A stretch of 64,000 nucleotides of DNA from contig CANFGS010000005.1 in the NCBI GenBank assembly GCA_947446595.1, positions 20,419 to 84,418 of the forward strand, written 5' to 3'. Made by a program: the position numbers and the translations under genes. Under the pieces are notes generated by a model. The model worked only from the letters and a program-made list of their open reading frames with translations, was not told the DNA's origin and made no database searches. Positions 36,956 to 46,822 of this stretch are shown one piece after another. Source of the stretch: Neisseriaceae bacterium (GTDB taxonomy: Bacteria; Pseudomonadota; Gammaproteobacteria; Burkholderiales; UBA11063). The stretch's first letter is position 1, and the number at the start of each line of letters is the position of its first letter.

Positions 36956-38119
36956 ATGTCTTATTACTTATTTACTTCAGAGTCTGTATCTGAAGGTCAT
37001 CCTGATAAAGTTGCAGATCAGATTTCAGATGCAATTTTAGATGCTGTTTTTACTCAAGATAAATACTCACGCGTTGCCGCTGAAACCCTAGTTAATACAG
37101 GTCTAGTAGTATTAGCTGGTGAGATCACGACTTCGGCTCACGTAAACTATGCTCAAGTAGCTCGCGATGTTATTCGCGATATTGGTTATACCAAAAATGA
37201 ATATGGTTTTGCTGCTGATAGCTGTGAGGTTTTGGTTAATTATGACGAGCAGTCTCAGGATATAGCCCAAGGTGTCAATGAAGGGCAAGGCCTTGATCTT
37301 GATCAAGGTGCTGGAGATCAAGGGTTGATGTTTGGATATGCATGTGATGAAACCCCAACTCTAATGCCTTTTTCGATATATTATTCGCACCGCCTAATGG
37401 AGCAACAAGCAAAGCTTCGTAAAAACGGTCAATTATCGTGGTTACGCCCTGATGCCAAAGCACAATTGACAGTTCGTTATGATTCAAAAACAGGACTTCC
37501 TATTGCTATTGATACAGTTGTTTTATCCACACAGCATGATCCCGAGATATCCCACGCCCAAATAGAAGAAGCAGTTATTGAAGAAATTATCAAGCCGATA
37601 CTACCTGCTAATATGGTAAATAGTGATATTAGGTATTTGATTAACCCTACAGGTAAATTTGTGATTGGTGGACCTATGGGGGACTGTGGTCTTACGGGGC
37701 GTAAGATTATTGTAGATACATACGGTGGGGCTGCTCCTCATGGTGGAGGTGCCTTCTCAGGCAAAGATCCATCTAAAGTTGATAGATCTGCTGCATATGC
37801 CGCTCGTTATGTTGCCAAAAATATCGTAAAAAGTAGACTAGCGACGCAAGCTCAGGTGCAAATAGCTTATGCTATAGGTGTAGCTAGACCAGTTGGGATT
37901 AATGTACATACTTTTGGTACCGGTAAAGTTAGTGATAGACGTATCGAAGAATTGGTGAATAAACACTTTGATTTACGTCCTAAAGGTATCATTACCGAAC
38001 TAGATTTACTGCGTCCAATATATAGAAAAACAGCTGCTTATGGCCATTTTGGACGTGAACTTGATACATTTAGTTGGGAAAAAACAGACAAAGCATCAAT
38101 TTTAGCTAGTGAAATATAA
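36956..38119 (+). CDS. metK: S-adenosylmethionine synthetase
   Basis: Makes SAM from methionine and ATP in the cytoplasm. 387 residues, typical. Seen are [19 protein letters not shown], the [15 protein letters not shown] signature and [24 protein letters not shown] precedes the ATG. Monocistronic by context: its own leader and repeat upstream, and a 250-base gap downstream. Confidence 0.98.
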   Translation: MSYYLFTSESVSEGHPDKVADQISDAILDAVFTQDKYSRVAAETLVNTGLVVLAGEITTSAHVNYAQVARDVIRDIGYTKNEYGFAADSCEVLVNYDEQSQDIAQGVNEGQGLDLDQGAGDQGLMFGYACDETPTLMPFSIYYSHRLMEQQAKLRKNGQLSWLRPDAKAQLTVRYDSKTGLPIAIDTVVLSTQHDPEISHAQIEEAVIEEIIKPILPANMVNSDIRYLINPTGKFVIGGPMGDCGLTGRKIIVDTYGGAAPHGGGAFSGKDPSKVDRSAAYAARYVAKNIVKSRLATQAQVQIAYAIGVARPVGINVHTFGTGKVSDRRIEELVNKHFDLRPKGIITELDLLRPIYRKTAAYGHFGRELDTFSWEKTDKASILASEI

Positions 38120-38225
38120 TTTATTTACATTTAAATTGACAATTTGATGACTTTGCAATGCATTGATTTGTATGGTTATATATATAAATATGTCGCTTAA
38201 TATTGCGCCGCACTATAAAATCATT

Positions 38226-38252
38226 TTGACTCTTATTTTTTTATGCTACAAT
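38226..38252 (+). promoter_or_regulatory. Promoter of the RNA-binding protein gene
   Basis: TTGACT, 15-base spacer, TACAAT with an extended TGC before it. The predicted leader is about 110 bases, A/T-rich, long for such a small gene. Confidence 0.6.
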
Positions 38253-38371
38253 TGTGTCTGGTGTGAGAAAGTTTAAATATGTCCTTTATTACTAATCATT
38301 TTGATTAATTAAAGTTATTTAAAGTATTCTTCTCATATTTTTTTTAATTATCATATACGGAAAAGTAATAA

Positions 38372-38650
38372 ATGGATAATAAATTATTTGTAGCTTCTTT
38401 AAGCTTCAAAATTAGAGATGCAGAATTAACAGAGATTTTTGCATCAGTTGGTGAAGTAGTTTCAGCTAAAGTAATCCTTGATCGCGATGGTCGCAGTAAA
38501 GGTTTTGGTTTTGTTGAAATGGCTACTCAAGAAGATGCTGATCAAGCAATTACTAAACTTAACGGTAGTAATCAATTTGGTCGTGATATTGTTGTTAACA
38601 AACAAAAACCACAAGAACCAAAAACGTTTCGTCCACGCGAACGTTACTAA
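38372..38650 (+). CDS. RRM-type RNA-binding protein
   Basis: 92 residues: one RNA-recognition motif with RNP2 LFVASL (residues 5-10) and RNP1 KGFGFVEM (43-50), then a short basic tail (KPQEPKTFRPRERY). Bacterial RRM proteins of this size are often cold-induced and bind single-stranded RNA; here this is inferred from the long AT-rich leader. It ends at a strong terminator. Confidence 0.93.
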   Translation: MDNKLFVASLSFKIRDAELTEIFASVGEVVSAKVILDRDGRSKGFGFVEMATQEDADQAITKLNGSNQFGRDIVVNKQKPQEPKTFRPRERY

Positions 38651-38687
38651 TATCTAAGGACTAAAATCCTTAAATATTAAGCTTTTA

Positions 38688-38716
38688 AAATAGCACACCT
38701 TTGGTGTGCTATTTTT
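38688..38716 (+). terminator. Intrinsic terminator after the RRM gene
   Basis: AATAGCACACC-ttt-GGTGTGCTATTTTTATT: 10-bp stem with a T-run. It also closes transcription before the ATPase cassette. A shorter TAAGGA/TCCTTA hairpin precedes it. Confidence 0.9.
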
Positions 38717-38729
38717 ATTAAGGGGTATA

Positions 38730-39422
38730 ATGCAACAACAAACTTTGAGGATTCAGCCACGAGATGTGGAAGTTTTGAAATTTCTTGACCTAGTTGGTTA
38801 TGCTCCTGTTAGTCAAATAGTTGATGCTATTGGTGCTGACATTAGTGAAAAAGCTACATTAGTTCGGCGCTTAAATTTATTATGCAAGTCTAGCTATCTT
38901 AAAACCTTCACTACCCAAAATGGTAATTATTATGCTCTTGCTAGAAAAGGGCGAGGAGACAATAATTTAATTACTAGTATCAAGTTAGATCAGCTTTCTC
39001 ATCATGATTTCTTAACTCAGTTATTTCTTTTAGTTCAAAATAATCCTAAATGTTTTCAATTATTATCCGAGCGTGAGGTCATCAATAGTTATAAAACTGT
39101 TGGTAAGAATGGTAAAGTACCCGATATGATAATTAACGACTGGATTATAGAATATGAGCGCACTAGTAAGAGTGTTAGAGCTTCTCGTGATGTTGTTGAT
39201 TATTGGACATCTCGTGAACGTAAGATGCTATGTGTGATATATGAAACTAATGAAATTAAAAATCGATATAGTGGATTGCTTAACGCACGTGTCAAATTAT
39301 TAGCGCGCGAAGATTTTAATGATATATTTCAGATTTTGGGAAGTAGTATGGTCGAACAGTCAATTGATAATAATAAAGTGGATGATGAATTCTTAAATGC
39401 TATTAGAAGTAAGTATTTATGA
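38730..39422 (+). CDS. Winged-helix protein with nuclease-like C-domain (replication-relaxation type)
   Basis: 230 residues from MQQQTLRIQPRD (AAGGGG six bases upstream; the track starts eight codons earlier inside the terminator). An N-terminal winged helix (VLKFLDLVGYAPVSQIVDAI) resembles the replication-relaxation/MobC-like family. The C-terminal part has PDMIINDWIIEYERTSKSV, compatible with a PD-(D/E)xK-type core, followed by a helix and a strand (RKMLCVIYET). In such families the protein binds DNA near oriT. No relaxase is present. It overlaps the ATPase gene by four bases. Confidence 0.6.
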   Translation: MQQQTLRIQPRDVEVLKFLDLVGYAPVSQIVDAIGADISEKATLVRRLNLLCKSSYLKTFTTQNGNYYALARKGRGDNNLITSIKLDQLSHHDFLTQLFLLVQNNPKCFQLLSEREVINSYKTVGKNGKVPDMIINDWIIEYERTSKSVRASRDVVDYWTSRERKMLCVIYETNEIKNRYSGLLNARVKLLAREDFNDIFQILGSSMVEQSIDNNKVDDEFLNAIRSKYL

Positions 39423-41305
39423 TAATTAAAAAATACATGTATCGTTTGGGACTTGCTAGATTTGACTTATTAGCATTTTTATTTTATGGATCTTTTTTAT
39501 TATTCACCTTGCCAAGTTTGAAATATATTGGTTATATCTGTGCATTTGCAGCATTAATTTATATGGTGGTTTTTGAGTTTAAGGCTTTGATGTATAAAGA
39601 TTTGGAAAGTTTTGAACCAAATTTATCTGAATTAAAGCGGCGTAATAATATTATCGATGCTCTTGGGGTAATAACTTTCATAGTAGTTAGTGCGATATAT
39701 GGCTTAGAGTCATTGCTAGGTGCTATATGTATAATTGGCGCTTTAGTAACAATACGAGCAAATATATTTATTATGATAGCACTTTTCGTTAGCATAATAA
39801 TACTTATAGTTAATTTTTTTCATTTTGATTTAGTGTTGTTTATTGATTACCCGCATCAGTTTTTTGATATGTATCATAGCTATGGTTTAAGCTTTGCAAT
39901 TGACAAATTTATAATAAAAGCCAATCACCCGAATATAGGGCAGTTATATATCTTAGTACCGTATATGTTATTTATGCTAGGCTTAGTAATTGAACATGGG
40001 CGCAATTACAATAAAATGTTGTTGATAAAATCATCTAAACAAGATATGGAGTTAATTACAGATGATGCAATTAGCTTTGGGCATGAAATTACTAGTGGGA
40101 AAGAGATTCAAATAACCTATAAGGAATTAAACACCCATATGTATATTAATGGGGCAAGCGGTTCGGGTAAGACAGTTGCAATGTTAAATTTCGTGATAGA
40201 AGCAGCTATGAAGGAAATTCCGTTAATTTATATAGATGGTAAGGGTGCAACTGACTTGGAGGAGAAAATCTCAAAAATTGCTCGTAATCATGGGCGAACA
40301 TTTAGGGTTTTTACCTTGAGTCCTGATTCTGTCGCTGAGGCAAGTGCTTATGACTTTTTGGGTTCGGGTACATTTACCGAAAAAAAGAATCGCATTATGC
40401 AGTTATTTATACAAGCTGACGGAGCTGGGACTTCGTACTATCAAGATAATTTGGAGAGTTTTATAAATAGAGTATTTATGGTGATTTATCAGCAAGGTTT
40501 GAAGATAGATTTATATAGATTCTTGGTTTTAATTACTGATATCAATGATCTAGTAGAGTTTGCCAAAAAAGATGTGGTTTTGGATGATGGTTCTGTGGTT
40601 AATTGGCAGCGCTACTTTGAAGAAGTTAGGGATATGAAGCCTGAGAATAGCCCAAGAACCAGAATAATCACCAAGTTAGATCCTTTTATTCATAGTAGTT
40701 ATGGGCATTTATTTAATGTAATAGCTAAGGATAATATTATTAGCTTAAGGCAGTCGATTCGAAATGGTGAAATAGTATTATTTTTATTGGATGCTTCAGC
40801 TTTTTCTTTGGATACACAGAGGGTTGCTAAGATGGTAATAAGTGATATAAACGCAACTTTTTCAGAGCTTGGAAAGTTAAAAACACCGCTTAAGACATTT
40901 TGTTGTTTTGATGAGTTTAAAAATTATGAGACTGATGCAATTAGTAAGACTATTAGCCTACATAGGTCAAATGGTATGCATGCTATTATTGGTACACAGT
41001 CATTAGCATTGATTGATAGAGAAATTGGTAATGGGATATTGGCTAATTGTCAGACGCATTTGATTATGGCTTCCGCCGATGAAGATGCTATGCGTTTTAG
41101 TGAAGAATTTGGCAAGATGGATAAGATGGATACAACTACTAGAATAAGGGACGATAAAGTTAGTGAATTGGTGACTAAAACTATCAGAGCTTATAAAATA
41201 GATAAGCAGGATATTAAGGATATAGTAGTAAATACGGGGCAAGGATATTTACATCGTAAGGCAGTAGGTGCCAAACCAGTAAAAATCCAAGTCAAACAAA
41301 ATTAG
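39419..41305 (+). CDS. VirD4/TraD-like coupling-protein ATPase
   Basis: 628 residues. The first ~210 hold several membrane helices; the rest is a FtsK/VirD4-type motor with Walker A NGASGSGKTVAM (near 245) and Walker B LKTFCCFDEF, then the HRSNGMHAIIGTQSLALID segment typical of coupling proteins. Coupling proteins deliver DNA to type IV secretion channels, but no other transfer gene lies in the window. It is coupled to the winged-helix gene upstream (ATGA overlap). Its role here is unknown: remnant of an integrated element, mobilisation or defence. Confidence 0.82.
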   Translation: MIIKKYMYRLGLARFDLLAFLFYGSFLLFTLPSLKYIGYICAFAALIYMVVFEFKALMYKDLESFEPNLSELKRRNNIIDALGVITFIVVSAIYGLESLLGAICIIGALVTIRANIFIMIALFVSIIILIVNFFHFDLVLFIDYPHQFFDMYHSYGLSFAIDKFIIKANHPNIGQLYILVPYMLFMLGLVIEHGRNYNKMLLIKSSKQDMELITDDAISFGHEITSGKEIQITYKELNTHMYINGASGSGKTVAMLNFVIEAAMKEIPLIYIDGKGATDLEEKISKIARNHGRTFRVFTLSPDSVAEASAYDFLGSGTFTEKKNRIMQLFIQADGAGTSYYQDNLESFINRVFMVIYQQGLKIDLYRFLVLITDINDLVEFAKKDVVLDDGSVVNWQRYFEEVRDMKPENSPRTRIITKLDPFIHSSYGHLFNVIAKDNIISLRQSIRNGEIVLFLLDASAFSLDTQRVAKMVISDINATFSELGKLKTPLKTFCCFDEFKNYETDAISKTISLHRSNGMHAIIGTQSLALIDREIGNGILANCQTHLIMASADEDAMRFSEEFGKMDKMDTTTRIRDDKVSELVTKTIRAYKIDKQDIKDIVVNTGQGYLHRKAVGAKPVKIQVKQN

Positions 41306-41477
41306 CGTGTCCCAAGGGCATCCCAAACAAGAATATTTGCGTGTAATTTAGAGCAAGTACATGGATCCCAGCCTGCTGCTTTGACGACGGATATCGGCGC
41401 TGCTTCGAATAATTGCAGGTCATCCCAAACAAGAATATTTTGCTGTTCGTAGCGAGTTTGGGATCCATGCTCTAAAT
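41306..41477. repeat. MITE/REP-like palindromic repeat cluster, copy G
   Basis: Two units: GGGCATCCCAAACAAGAATATT ... TACATGGATCCCAGCCTGCTGC, then GGTCATCCCAAACAAGAATATT ... GAGTTTGGGATCCATGCTC. The CATCCCAAACAAGAATATT piece is a direct repeat within it. It separates the ATPase and the M48-like gene. Confidence 0.88.
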
Positions 41478-41502
41478 TGTAATTTTATAGGAGTTATCAA
41501 TT

Positions 41503-42495
41503 ATGATCTACATAGCTTTAAATGTAATATTTAACGCATTTATTCTAGCGATAATTTTACTTATTGGTGCTGATTTTATGCATATAAAGCCACATATAGC
41601 ATGGTGCTTAGGATATGTAATTGCCGCACTTTTAGCTATTATTGGGTACACAAAGTTTGCGACTTCTACTATTGGACTATTTATACCAAGGCGTAATATG
41701 GTTGGGCGTGAGATTAACAAATTAGAGCCTTTATTTCAAGAGGTAATAAACAAAACGAATAATGAGTATAATACAAATTATAAGCTTGTAGATTTTAATA
41801 TTAAAGTATCAGATAATAAGATAGTTAATACTTTTGCTATTGGTTACAATACAATCATAATAAATCGAGGTGCATTTGAAAAACTTACTAATGAACAATT
41901 ACAAGCAGTTTTAGCTCATAATATGGGGTGTTTATATTACCGTGATAGTGTTAGAAGTACGGCTTTGCTATTTAGCTCTTTAGGTTCACGGGTTATTATG
42001 GGTATTTATGGTATATATTTAGCTTTTGCTACTATTGTGAGTAATAGTTTCAAAGGAAAAAATTCCAAAATATTGGCATTAATTAGTTGGTTGCCGTTAT
42101 TGGTATTTTTACCGGTAATTATCCTTAACTTTATTGGAGCAAAGTTATTTAATATACTAAATCTTAAGGCAAGTCGAGATGCAGAATATAGGGCTGATGC
42201 CTTTGCTATAAATCTAGGGTACAAGGCTGATTTGATTTCAGCTCTTGAAGTATTAGATGCTATCACTATTCATGATAATAGTTTTGTAGCTAAATTAATG
42301 TCATCACATCTACCAACAATGTCTCGCATTGGTGCTATTGAAGATGAAAAAATAGCTACGCCAAACTTAGTTACACCATTTGTAGCAACAAACTCATCAG
42401 ATATAGGCGGAAATAGTGAAGTCCTAAGGCTTGGCGCTATATTATGCCTTGGAGCGGTAATATGGTGTTATTTTGGTATGGTTTGCGTGGGTTAG
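41503..42495 (+). CDS. M48-like membrane protein with degenerate zinc site
   Basis: 330 residues with the layout of HtpX-type M48 peptidases: two N-terminal membrane helices, a catalytic-type core, two more helices (LLVFLPVIILNFIG) and a last helix. The zinc motif expected as AHExxH reads AVLAHNMGCLYYRD: the glutamate is Asn and the second histidine is Cys, which I checked in the DNA. The third ligand region DAEYRADAFAI is kept. It is therefore probably inactive as a protease. Own Shine-Dalgarno (AGGAG); no partner is evident. Confidence 0.85.
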   Translation: MIYIALNVIFNAFILAIILLIGADFMHIKPHIAWCLGYVIAALLAIIGYTKFATSTIGLFIPRRNMVGREINKLEPLFQEVINKTNNEYNTNYKLVDFNIKVSDNKIVNTFAIGYNTIIINRGAFEKLTNEQLQAVLAHNMGCLYYRDSVRSTALLFSSLGSRVIMGIYGIYLAFATIVSNSFKGKNSKILALISWLPLLVFLPVIILNFIGAKLFNILNLKASRDAEYRADAFAINLGYKADLISALEVLDAITIHDNSFVAKLMSSHLPTMSRIGAIEDEKIATPNLVTPFVATNSSDIGGNSEVLRLGAILCLGAVIWCYFGMVCVG

Positions 42496-42589
42496 CTACT
42501 TCAGTATAGGAAATTGAAGCGAGATATGATAAAATATAGTATTATTTGAATAATTTGAATAAATATATGACAATTAAAGAAAGATTATT

Positions 42590-42847
42590 ATGAAAAAAGT
42601 AACAATATATACCAAAGAAACATGCCCATACTGCGTTATGGCAAAAAATCTACTTAAACAAAAAGGTGTTAGTGAATTTGAAGAAATTAGAATTGACCTT
42701 GATCCTGAAGTTCGTCAAAAAATGATCGATATGACAGGTAGAATGACAGTTCCACAAATTTATATAGGTGACACACATGTAGGTGGCTTTGATGATTTAT
42801 CAGCCTTAAACAAAGGTGGCAAATTAGATGAGTTATTAGTGGGGTAA
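42590..42847 (+). CDS. grxC: Glutaredoxin 3
   Basis: 85 residues, dithiol glutaredoxin with active site CPYC at positions 12-15 and the conserved TVPQIYIGDTHVGG. Reduces disulfides with glutathione. Two bases before the thioesterase gene, so probably one transcript. Confidence 0.93.
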   Translation: MKKVTIYTKETCPYCVMAKNLLKQKGVSEFEEIRIDLDPEVRQKMIDMTGRMTVPQIYIGDTHVGGFDDLSALNKGGKLDELLVG

Positions 42848-42849
42848 TT

Positions 42850-43245
42850 ATGTCTATTGAGCATTTTGAAGTACGGGACAATGAGTTAGATACCCAAGGT
42901 GTTGTAAATAATGCAAATTATTTTATATATATGGCACATGCAAGGCATAAGTTTGCTGAATCAATAAATATTGATTTTGTAGAAATGGCTCAGAGCAATC
43001 AAAATTTATTTCTTATTAGCTCTCATATAGATTTTAAATATCCACTAAAAAGTGGAGACAAATTTTTTATTGAAACAGTTATAATCCCTGAGGGTAAAAT
43101 TAGATTTGCGTTTGAACAGGTTGTTAAAAAAATGGATGGTACTATTGTTGCTAAAGGTTTAAATATTTGTGTTTGTATTGATGAAAATAATCGAAGACGA
43201 CCGTATCTCCCTAAAAAAATAGCTGATTTATTGAATAACGCCTAG
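42850..43245 (+). CDS. Hotdog-fold acyl-CoA thioesterase (YbgC/4HBT type)
   Basis: 131 residues. RDNELDTQGVVNNANYFIYMAHAR carries the catalytic aspartate and the GVV-xxAxYxxxxxxAR pattern of 4-hydroxybenzoyl-CoA-type thioesterases. Substrate is unknown. Cytosolic; it follows grxC directly. Confidence 0.88.
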   Translation: MSIEHFEVRDNELDTQGVVNNANYFIYMAHARHKFAESINIDFVEMAQSNQNLFLISSHIDFKYPLKSGDKFFIETVIIPEGKIRFAFEQVVKKMDGTIVAKGLNICVCIDENNRRRPYLPKKIADLLNNA

Positions 43246-43449
43246 ACTAGATTGGCATCAATTAATTCTATGCTATTTATGATTTGAGCAAATCCAAAAG
43301 CAAGATATCTAGGATATAACTTGTGTTTGAAGTGCTTGGTGGCTTTCAAAACATGATACAATATTGTCTGCTTACATTAAAATTTAATATAATTTGTATC
43401 TATAACCATTTTGAAGTTACTCGGATCTGGCTTGACAAGGAATCTCTTA

Positions 43450-44871
43450 ATGAACCGCTACTTAATTTCTCTGAACTTTTTATTTCTCATTACTCCAGCG
43501 CTTGCAAATGCAACTATAAATAATAATGAGGTTTTTATTGATTCGAACAGTTATTACCAAAATCCATATGGAAACATACCAACTGGTGGAAATACTCAGT
43601 ACCTAACTGAGAGTCAAATAGCTAGTCATAGTGTAGCGCAAAAGCTGTTTCAGGATGGAACATGGAATGTTTTTTCTGCGGCAACTTATAACTACTCTAC
43701 TTTTACAAATCCTAAACCTGGAGTAACAAATAATGCAACATATGGCTATGGTGCGACTTTATTTGGTCAAACTGGGCGAATAAATGGATTTTCTTTTGGT
43801 GGTATGATAACTGTAGATAATCCGTTTTTTAATTCGAGCCTTAATGGTGATCGTCAAAATCAAGGTCCATGGATGACTACTAAGCAATTAACTCAATTAA
43901 ATGAAGCTTATGTTGAGTATCAGTATAAAAATAGATTGCAAGTCGATGCTGGTTGGATTTCAATTAATAATAGTCCATGGCTAACTCCAGCGTATACCCT
44001 AAATAACATGAACCCCGCAGCAACGTATCAAGGTGCTATAGTTAATTTATACGCTGGTGGTGGTTGGCTACTAACTGGTTTAGGTTTTAATGCTGTACAG
44101 CTAGGTGGTGCAACTGGTATGGGTAACTATACTTTTTATAATAAGCAATCTAATGGTATTTTACCAAATCAAGGCGAGTATTCTTCAAGTGGAACTGTAG
44201 CAATTGGAGCTGATTATAAAGCCCTGAATAATAATTATGAGCTACGTTTATGGGGCTACAATTTTGATAATTATGGTAGCTTGGTATATGCTGATAGCAA
44301 AATGAAGATTCCATTAAATGATAATACTAGTATGCTATTTGGTTTGCAAGGTGGTAGTAATAACGGCAATATAAATAGTGCAAATAATGCTTTTGTAAAT
44401 TATCAAAACTCAGCTATTTCTAGTAATTTCGGCGGAGCTTTATTTGAGCTTCATTATGATATTGTTAATTTTGGACTTGCTTACAACAATATTTGGGGGC
44501 CTTCAACTGCTTTTGGACAAGGTGCAATGATAGCTCCGTATAATGTTAATGTTAATGATGATCCCTTATTTGCAGAGGGGTGGTTATATAATATGACAAA
44601 CACTAAAGCCTCTGGGTCGGGTCGTAAGGTATTTACCAAATTTAGTTTTTTGAATGGAAATCTGTGGGTTCAGCCGGTTTATGGAAACTATAGCAGCTCA
44701 GATCCAATTTGGGATGGGACTCAAGAGTACGATCTACAGTTTTTCTATGCAATACCTCAGGTGCGCGGGCTTAGCGTATTTAGTATTTTTGCGTACCAGA
44801 CAAACCCTGATATTAACCCAACTTCATCATCAAGGTTTTTGAATCAAGTATACTTATCATATACTTATTAG
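43450..44871 (+). CDS. Outer-membrane porin-like beta-barrel
   Basis: 473 residues after choosing MNRYLISLNFLFLITPALANA at 43450, with AAGGA before it; the longer track start is ignored. The signal peptide is followed by a protein rich in G, N, Y and aromatic residues in alternating strands and ending in an aromatic residue (VYLSYTY), the mark of an outer-membrane barrel. It does not match a specific porin family that I can name; OprD-like is possible. About 200 bases of non-coding DNA precede it, containing the perfect palindrome ACAATATTGT. Confidence 0.82.
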   Translation: MNRYLISLNFLFLITPALANATINNNEVFIDSNSYYQNPYGNIPTGGNTQYLTESQIASHSVAQKLFQDGTWNVFSAATYNYSTFTNPKPGVTNNATYGYGATLFGQTGRINGFSFGGMITVDNPFFNSSLNGDRQNQGPWMTTKQLTQLNEAYVEYQYKNRLQVDAGWISINNSPWLTPAYTLNNMNPAATYQGAIVNLYAGGGWLLTGLGFNAVQLGGATGMGNYTFYNKQSNGILPNQGEYSSSGTVAIGADYKALNNNYELRLWGYNFDNYGSLVYADSKMKIPLNDNTSMLFGLQGGSNNGNINSANNAFVNYQNSAISSNFGGALFELHYDIVNFGLAYNNIWGPSTAFGQGAMIAPYNVNVNDDPLFAEGWLYNMTNTKASGSGRKVFTKFSFLNGNLWVQPVYGNYSSSDPIWDGTQEYDLQFFYAIPQVRGLSVFSIFAYQTNPDINPTSSSRFLNQVYLSYTY

Positions 44872-44917
44872 TTCTATAAGAAACGGTTTAATTATTAATT
44901 TTAGTAAGGATTGTTCA

Positions 44918-45289
44918 ATGAAATTACAAGCTTCATTATTATTGACTTTTTTTTGCTCATTAAATTTTGCATACGCACAAAGTAATGTTAAGTCAGATTA
45001 TATGTGCAATAAGATGATATTAAATTCAGAGCGTTCACCACAGTGGATCAATAAGAATTGCAAGGTTACCAAAGATGTTTTCGAAAAGGAAATAACTGGT
45101 AGTAATGACTCTGAATATGATCCTGAACTTGCAGCAACTGATGCAATAGATACAAATCCACCGCCTAGTATTATTTTAGAAAAAATCACCTTATCTACAG
45201 ATAACAAAGCTGTCGTTAAGTGTGTTTTTGGTGGGGATAAGAAAATCCAATCGTGTACACTACTTAAAGAAGCACCAGCAACTAAATAA
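44918..45289 (+). CDS. Secreted hypothetical protein
   Basis: 123 residues with a cleavable signal peptide (MKLQASLLLTFFCSLNFAYAQ). The mature part has four cysteines (SDYMCNKM, NKNCKV, VKCVFG, QSCTLL), suggesting two disulfides. Function unknown. It follows the porin by 46 bases, with AAGGA upstream. Confidence 0.75.
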   Translation: MKLQASLLLTFFCSLNFAYAQSNVKSDYMCNKMILNSERSPQWINKNCKVTKDVFEKEITGSNDSEYDPELAATDAIDTNPPPSIILEKITLSTDNKAVVKCVFGGDKKIQSCTLLKEAPATK

Positions 45290-45365
45290 ATTCTAAAATC
45301 TTTTGAACGCTATGGTATTGTGGAGTTAAAGAAAGAGAATAAATTATTACGTCCTATTGTAAAAG

Positions 45366-46718
45366 CTACTTTCCGATGCAAAACCTGCTAAAGATTTCAC
45401 CAAGTAGGTCATCAGAGCTAAACTCTCCGGTGATTTCACTAAGACTATTATGAGCATATCTTAGTTCTTCAGCTAGAATTTCTAAATTATTCCAATGGTG
45501 AAACCCGAGGTGTATATGTTCTACACTGCGTCTTATCGCATCTAAATGACGAGTTCTAGCGATAAATACATCGCTATTATTGCTATCAAAGCCAATTGTT
45601 GCCAAAATTTCAGTACGTAGGGTATCAATTCCAGTACCAGATTTTGCAGAAATATATATATGCGTATCTCCCAAGTTTTCATTAGCAGGGGTTGTAGAGT
45701 CCAAAAGATCAACCTTGTTGTGTACAAATATTTTGGGTATGGTTGCTGGCGCAGAGCTAAGCATGCTAGTATCCGAGGCAGTTACACCAATAGTTGCATC
45801 AACTAATACCAAACATATATCAGCACTATTAGCGGCATTAAATGCCCGCTCTATTCCAATTTTTTCAACTATATCAGTAGTATCACGAATTCCTGCCGTA
45901 TCGATGATATTAAAGGCAATGCCATTAATAATGATTTTTTCTTTTACAATATCCCGAGTAGTTCCAGCAATATCGGTAACTATAGCGATATCTTCATTCG
46001 CAAGAGCATTTAATAGGCTAGACTTACCCACATTAGGACGACCAATAATTACGATATTAGCCCCATTATTAAGTAATACGCCTTGAGTTGTATTAGATAA
46101 TAATTTCTCCATTGATTCTACTAAAATAGTTAATTTATCACGTATTTTGGCATTTGCTATAAACTCAATATCTTCTTCAGGAAAATCAAGTGTAGCTTCA
46201 ACAAACATGCGTAAATCAATTAGTTGTTCATTAATAATATTTATTTGGCGCGAAAACTCTCCATGTAGAGATTTGAGAGCTCCTTTGGCAGTTGCTTCAC
46301 TCTCAGCATGAATTAAATCTATAATACTCTCAGCTTGTACTAAATCAATTTTGCCATTAAGATAAGCTCGTCGACTAAATTCACCAGGTTCAGCCATATG
46401 GCATCCTAGCTCTAAACAGCGACGAACAATCATCTGAAGTGCGATAGGGCTACCATGCCCTTGAAGTTCAACTATATCTTCACCCGTGAAAGAATTAGGA
46501 GACTTGAAATAAATAACTAAGCCAGAATCTAATACTTCACCTTTTGAAGAGTAAAATTTTGTATAAGTTGCAAGTCTTGGTGTAAAAGTTTTATGATGTG
46601 TTAGTTGGTAAGCTATCTCAAGGGCATCAATGCCTGAAATACGAATTATGCCAACTCCAGCATAGCCATTTGCAGTTGCAATAGCAACAATATTATGTGA
46701 TTTCAATCGTCTAACCAT
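45366..46718 (-). CDS. mnmE: tRNA uridine-5-carboxymethylaminomethyl modification GTPase MnmE
   Basis: GTPase that, with MnmG, modifies the wobble uridine of several tRNAs. TrmE N-domain with KSHNIVAIATANGYAGVGIIRISG, inserted G-domain with GRPNVGKSSLLNAL, DIAGTTRD, DTAGIRD and NKVD, and the C-terminal CIGK motif. The track starts at 46751, but that ATG sits inside an extended -10 (TGCTAAAAT), so the ATG at 46718 (450 residues) is preferred; a nearby TTG is also possible. Confidence 0.94.
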   Translation of the reverse strand: MVRRLKSHNIVAIATANGYAGVGIIRISGIDALEIAYQLTHHKTFTPRLATYTKFYSSKGEVLDSGLVIYFKSPNSFTGEDIVELQGHGSPIALQMIVRRCLELGCHMAEPGEFSRRAYLNGKIDLVQAESIIDLIHAESEATAKGALKSLHGEFSRQINIINEQLIDLRMFVEATLDFPEEDIEFIANAKIRDKLTILVESMEKLLSNTTQGVLLNNGANIVIIGRPNVGKSSLLNALANEDIAIVTDIAGTTRDIVKEKIIINGIAFNIIDTAGIRDTTDIVEKIGIERAFNAANSADICLVLVDATIGVTASDTSMLSSAPATIPKIFVHNKVDLLDSTTPANENLGDTHIYISAKSGTGIDTLRTEILATIGFDSNNSDVFIARTRHLDAIRRSVEHIHLGFHHWNNLEILAEELRYAHNSLSEITGEFSSDDLLGEIFSRFCIGK

Positions 46719-46822
46719 CCAATTTTTGATATAATATAGGGATTTTAGCATAACTTTGAGTGTTTAAATAAAATCCACACAGTATTGTAGCTCTAAAATA
46801 ATTTATATTGGTAAAATAATTA

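Noticed and set aside
43323-43523. 66-aa plus-strand ORF before the porin
   Set aside because: Overlaps the porin start in another frame; codon use and content unlike a gene.
45290-45365. Short stretch reading VELKKENKLLRP, reminiscent of the leucine-zipper of an IS3 OrfA
   Set aside because: Too short, with no partner OrfB and no terminal inverted repeats; similarity could be chance.
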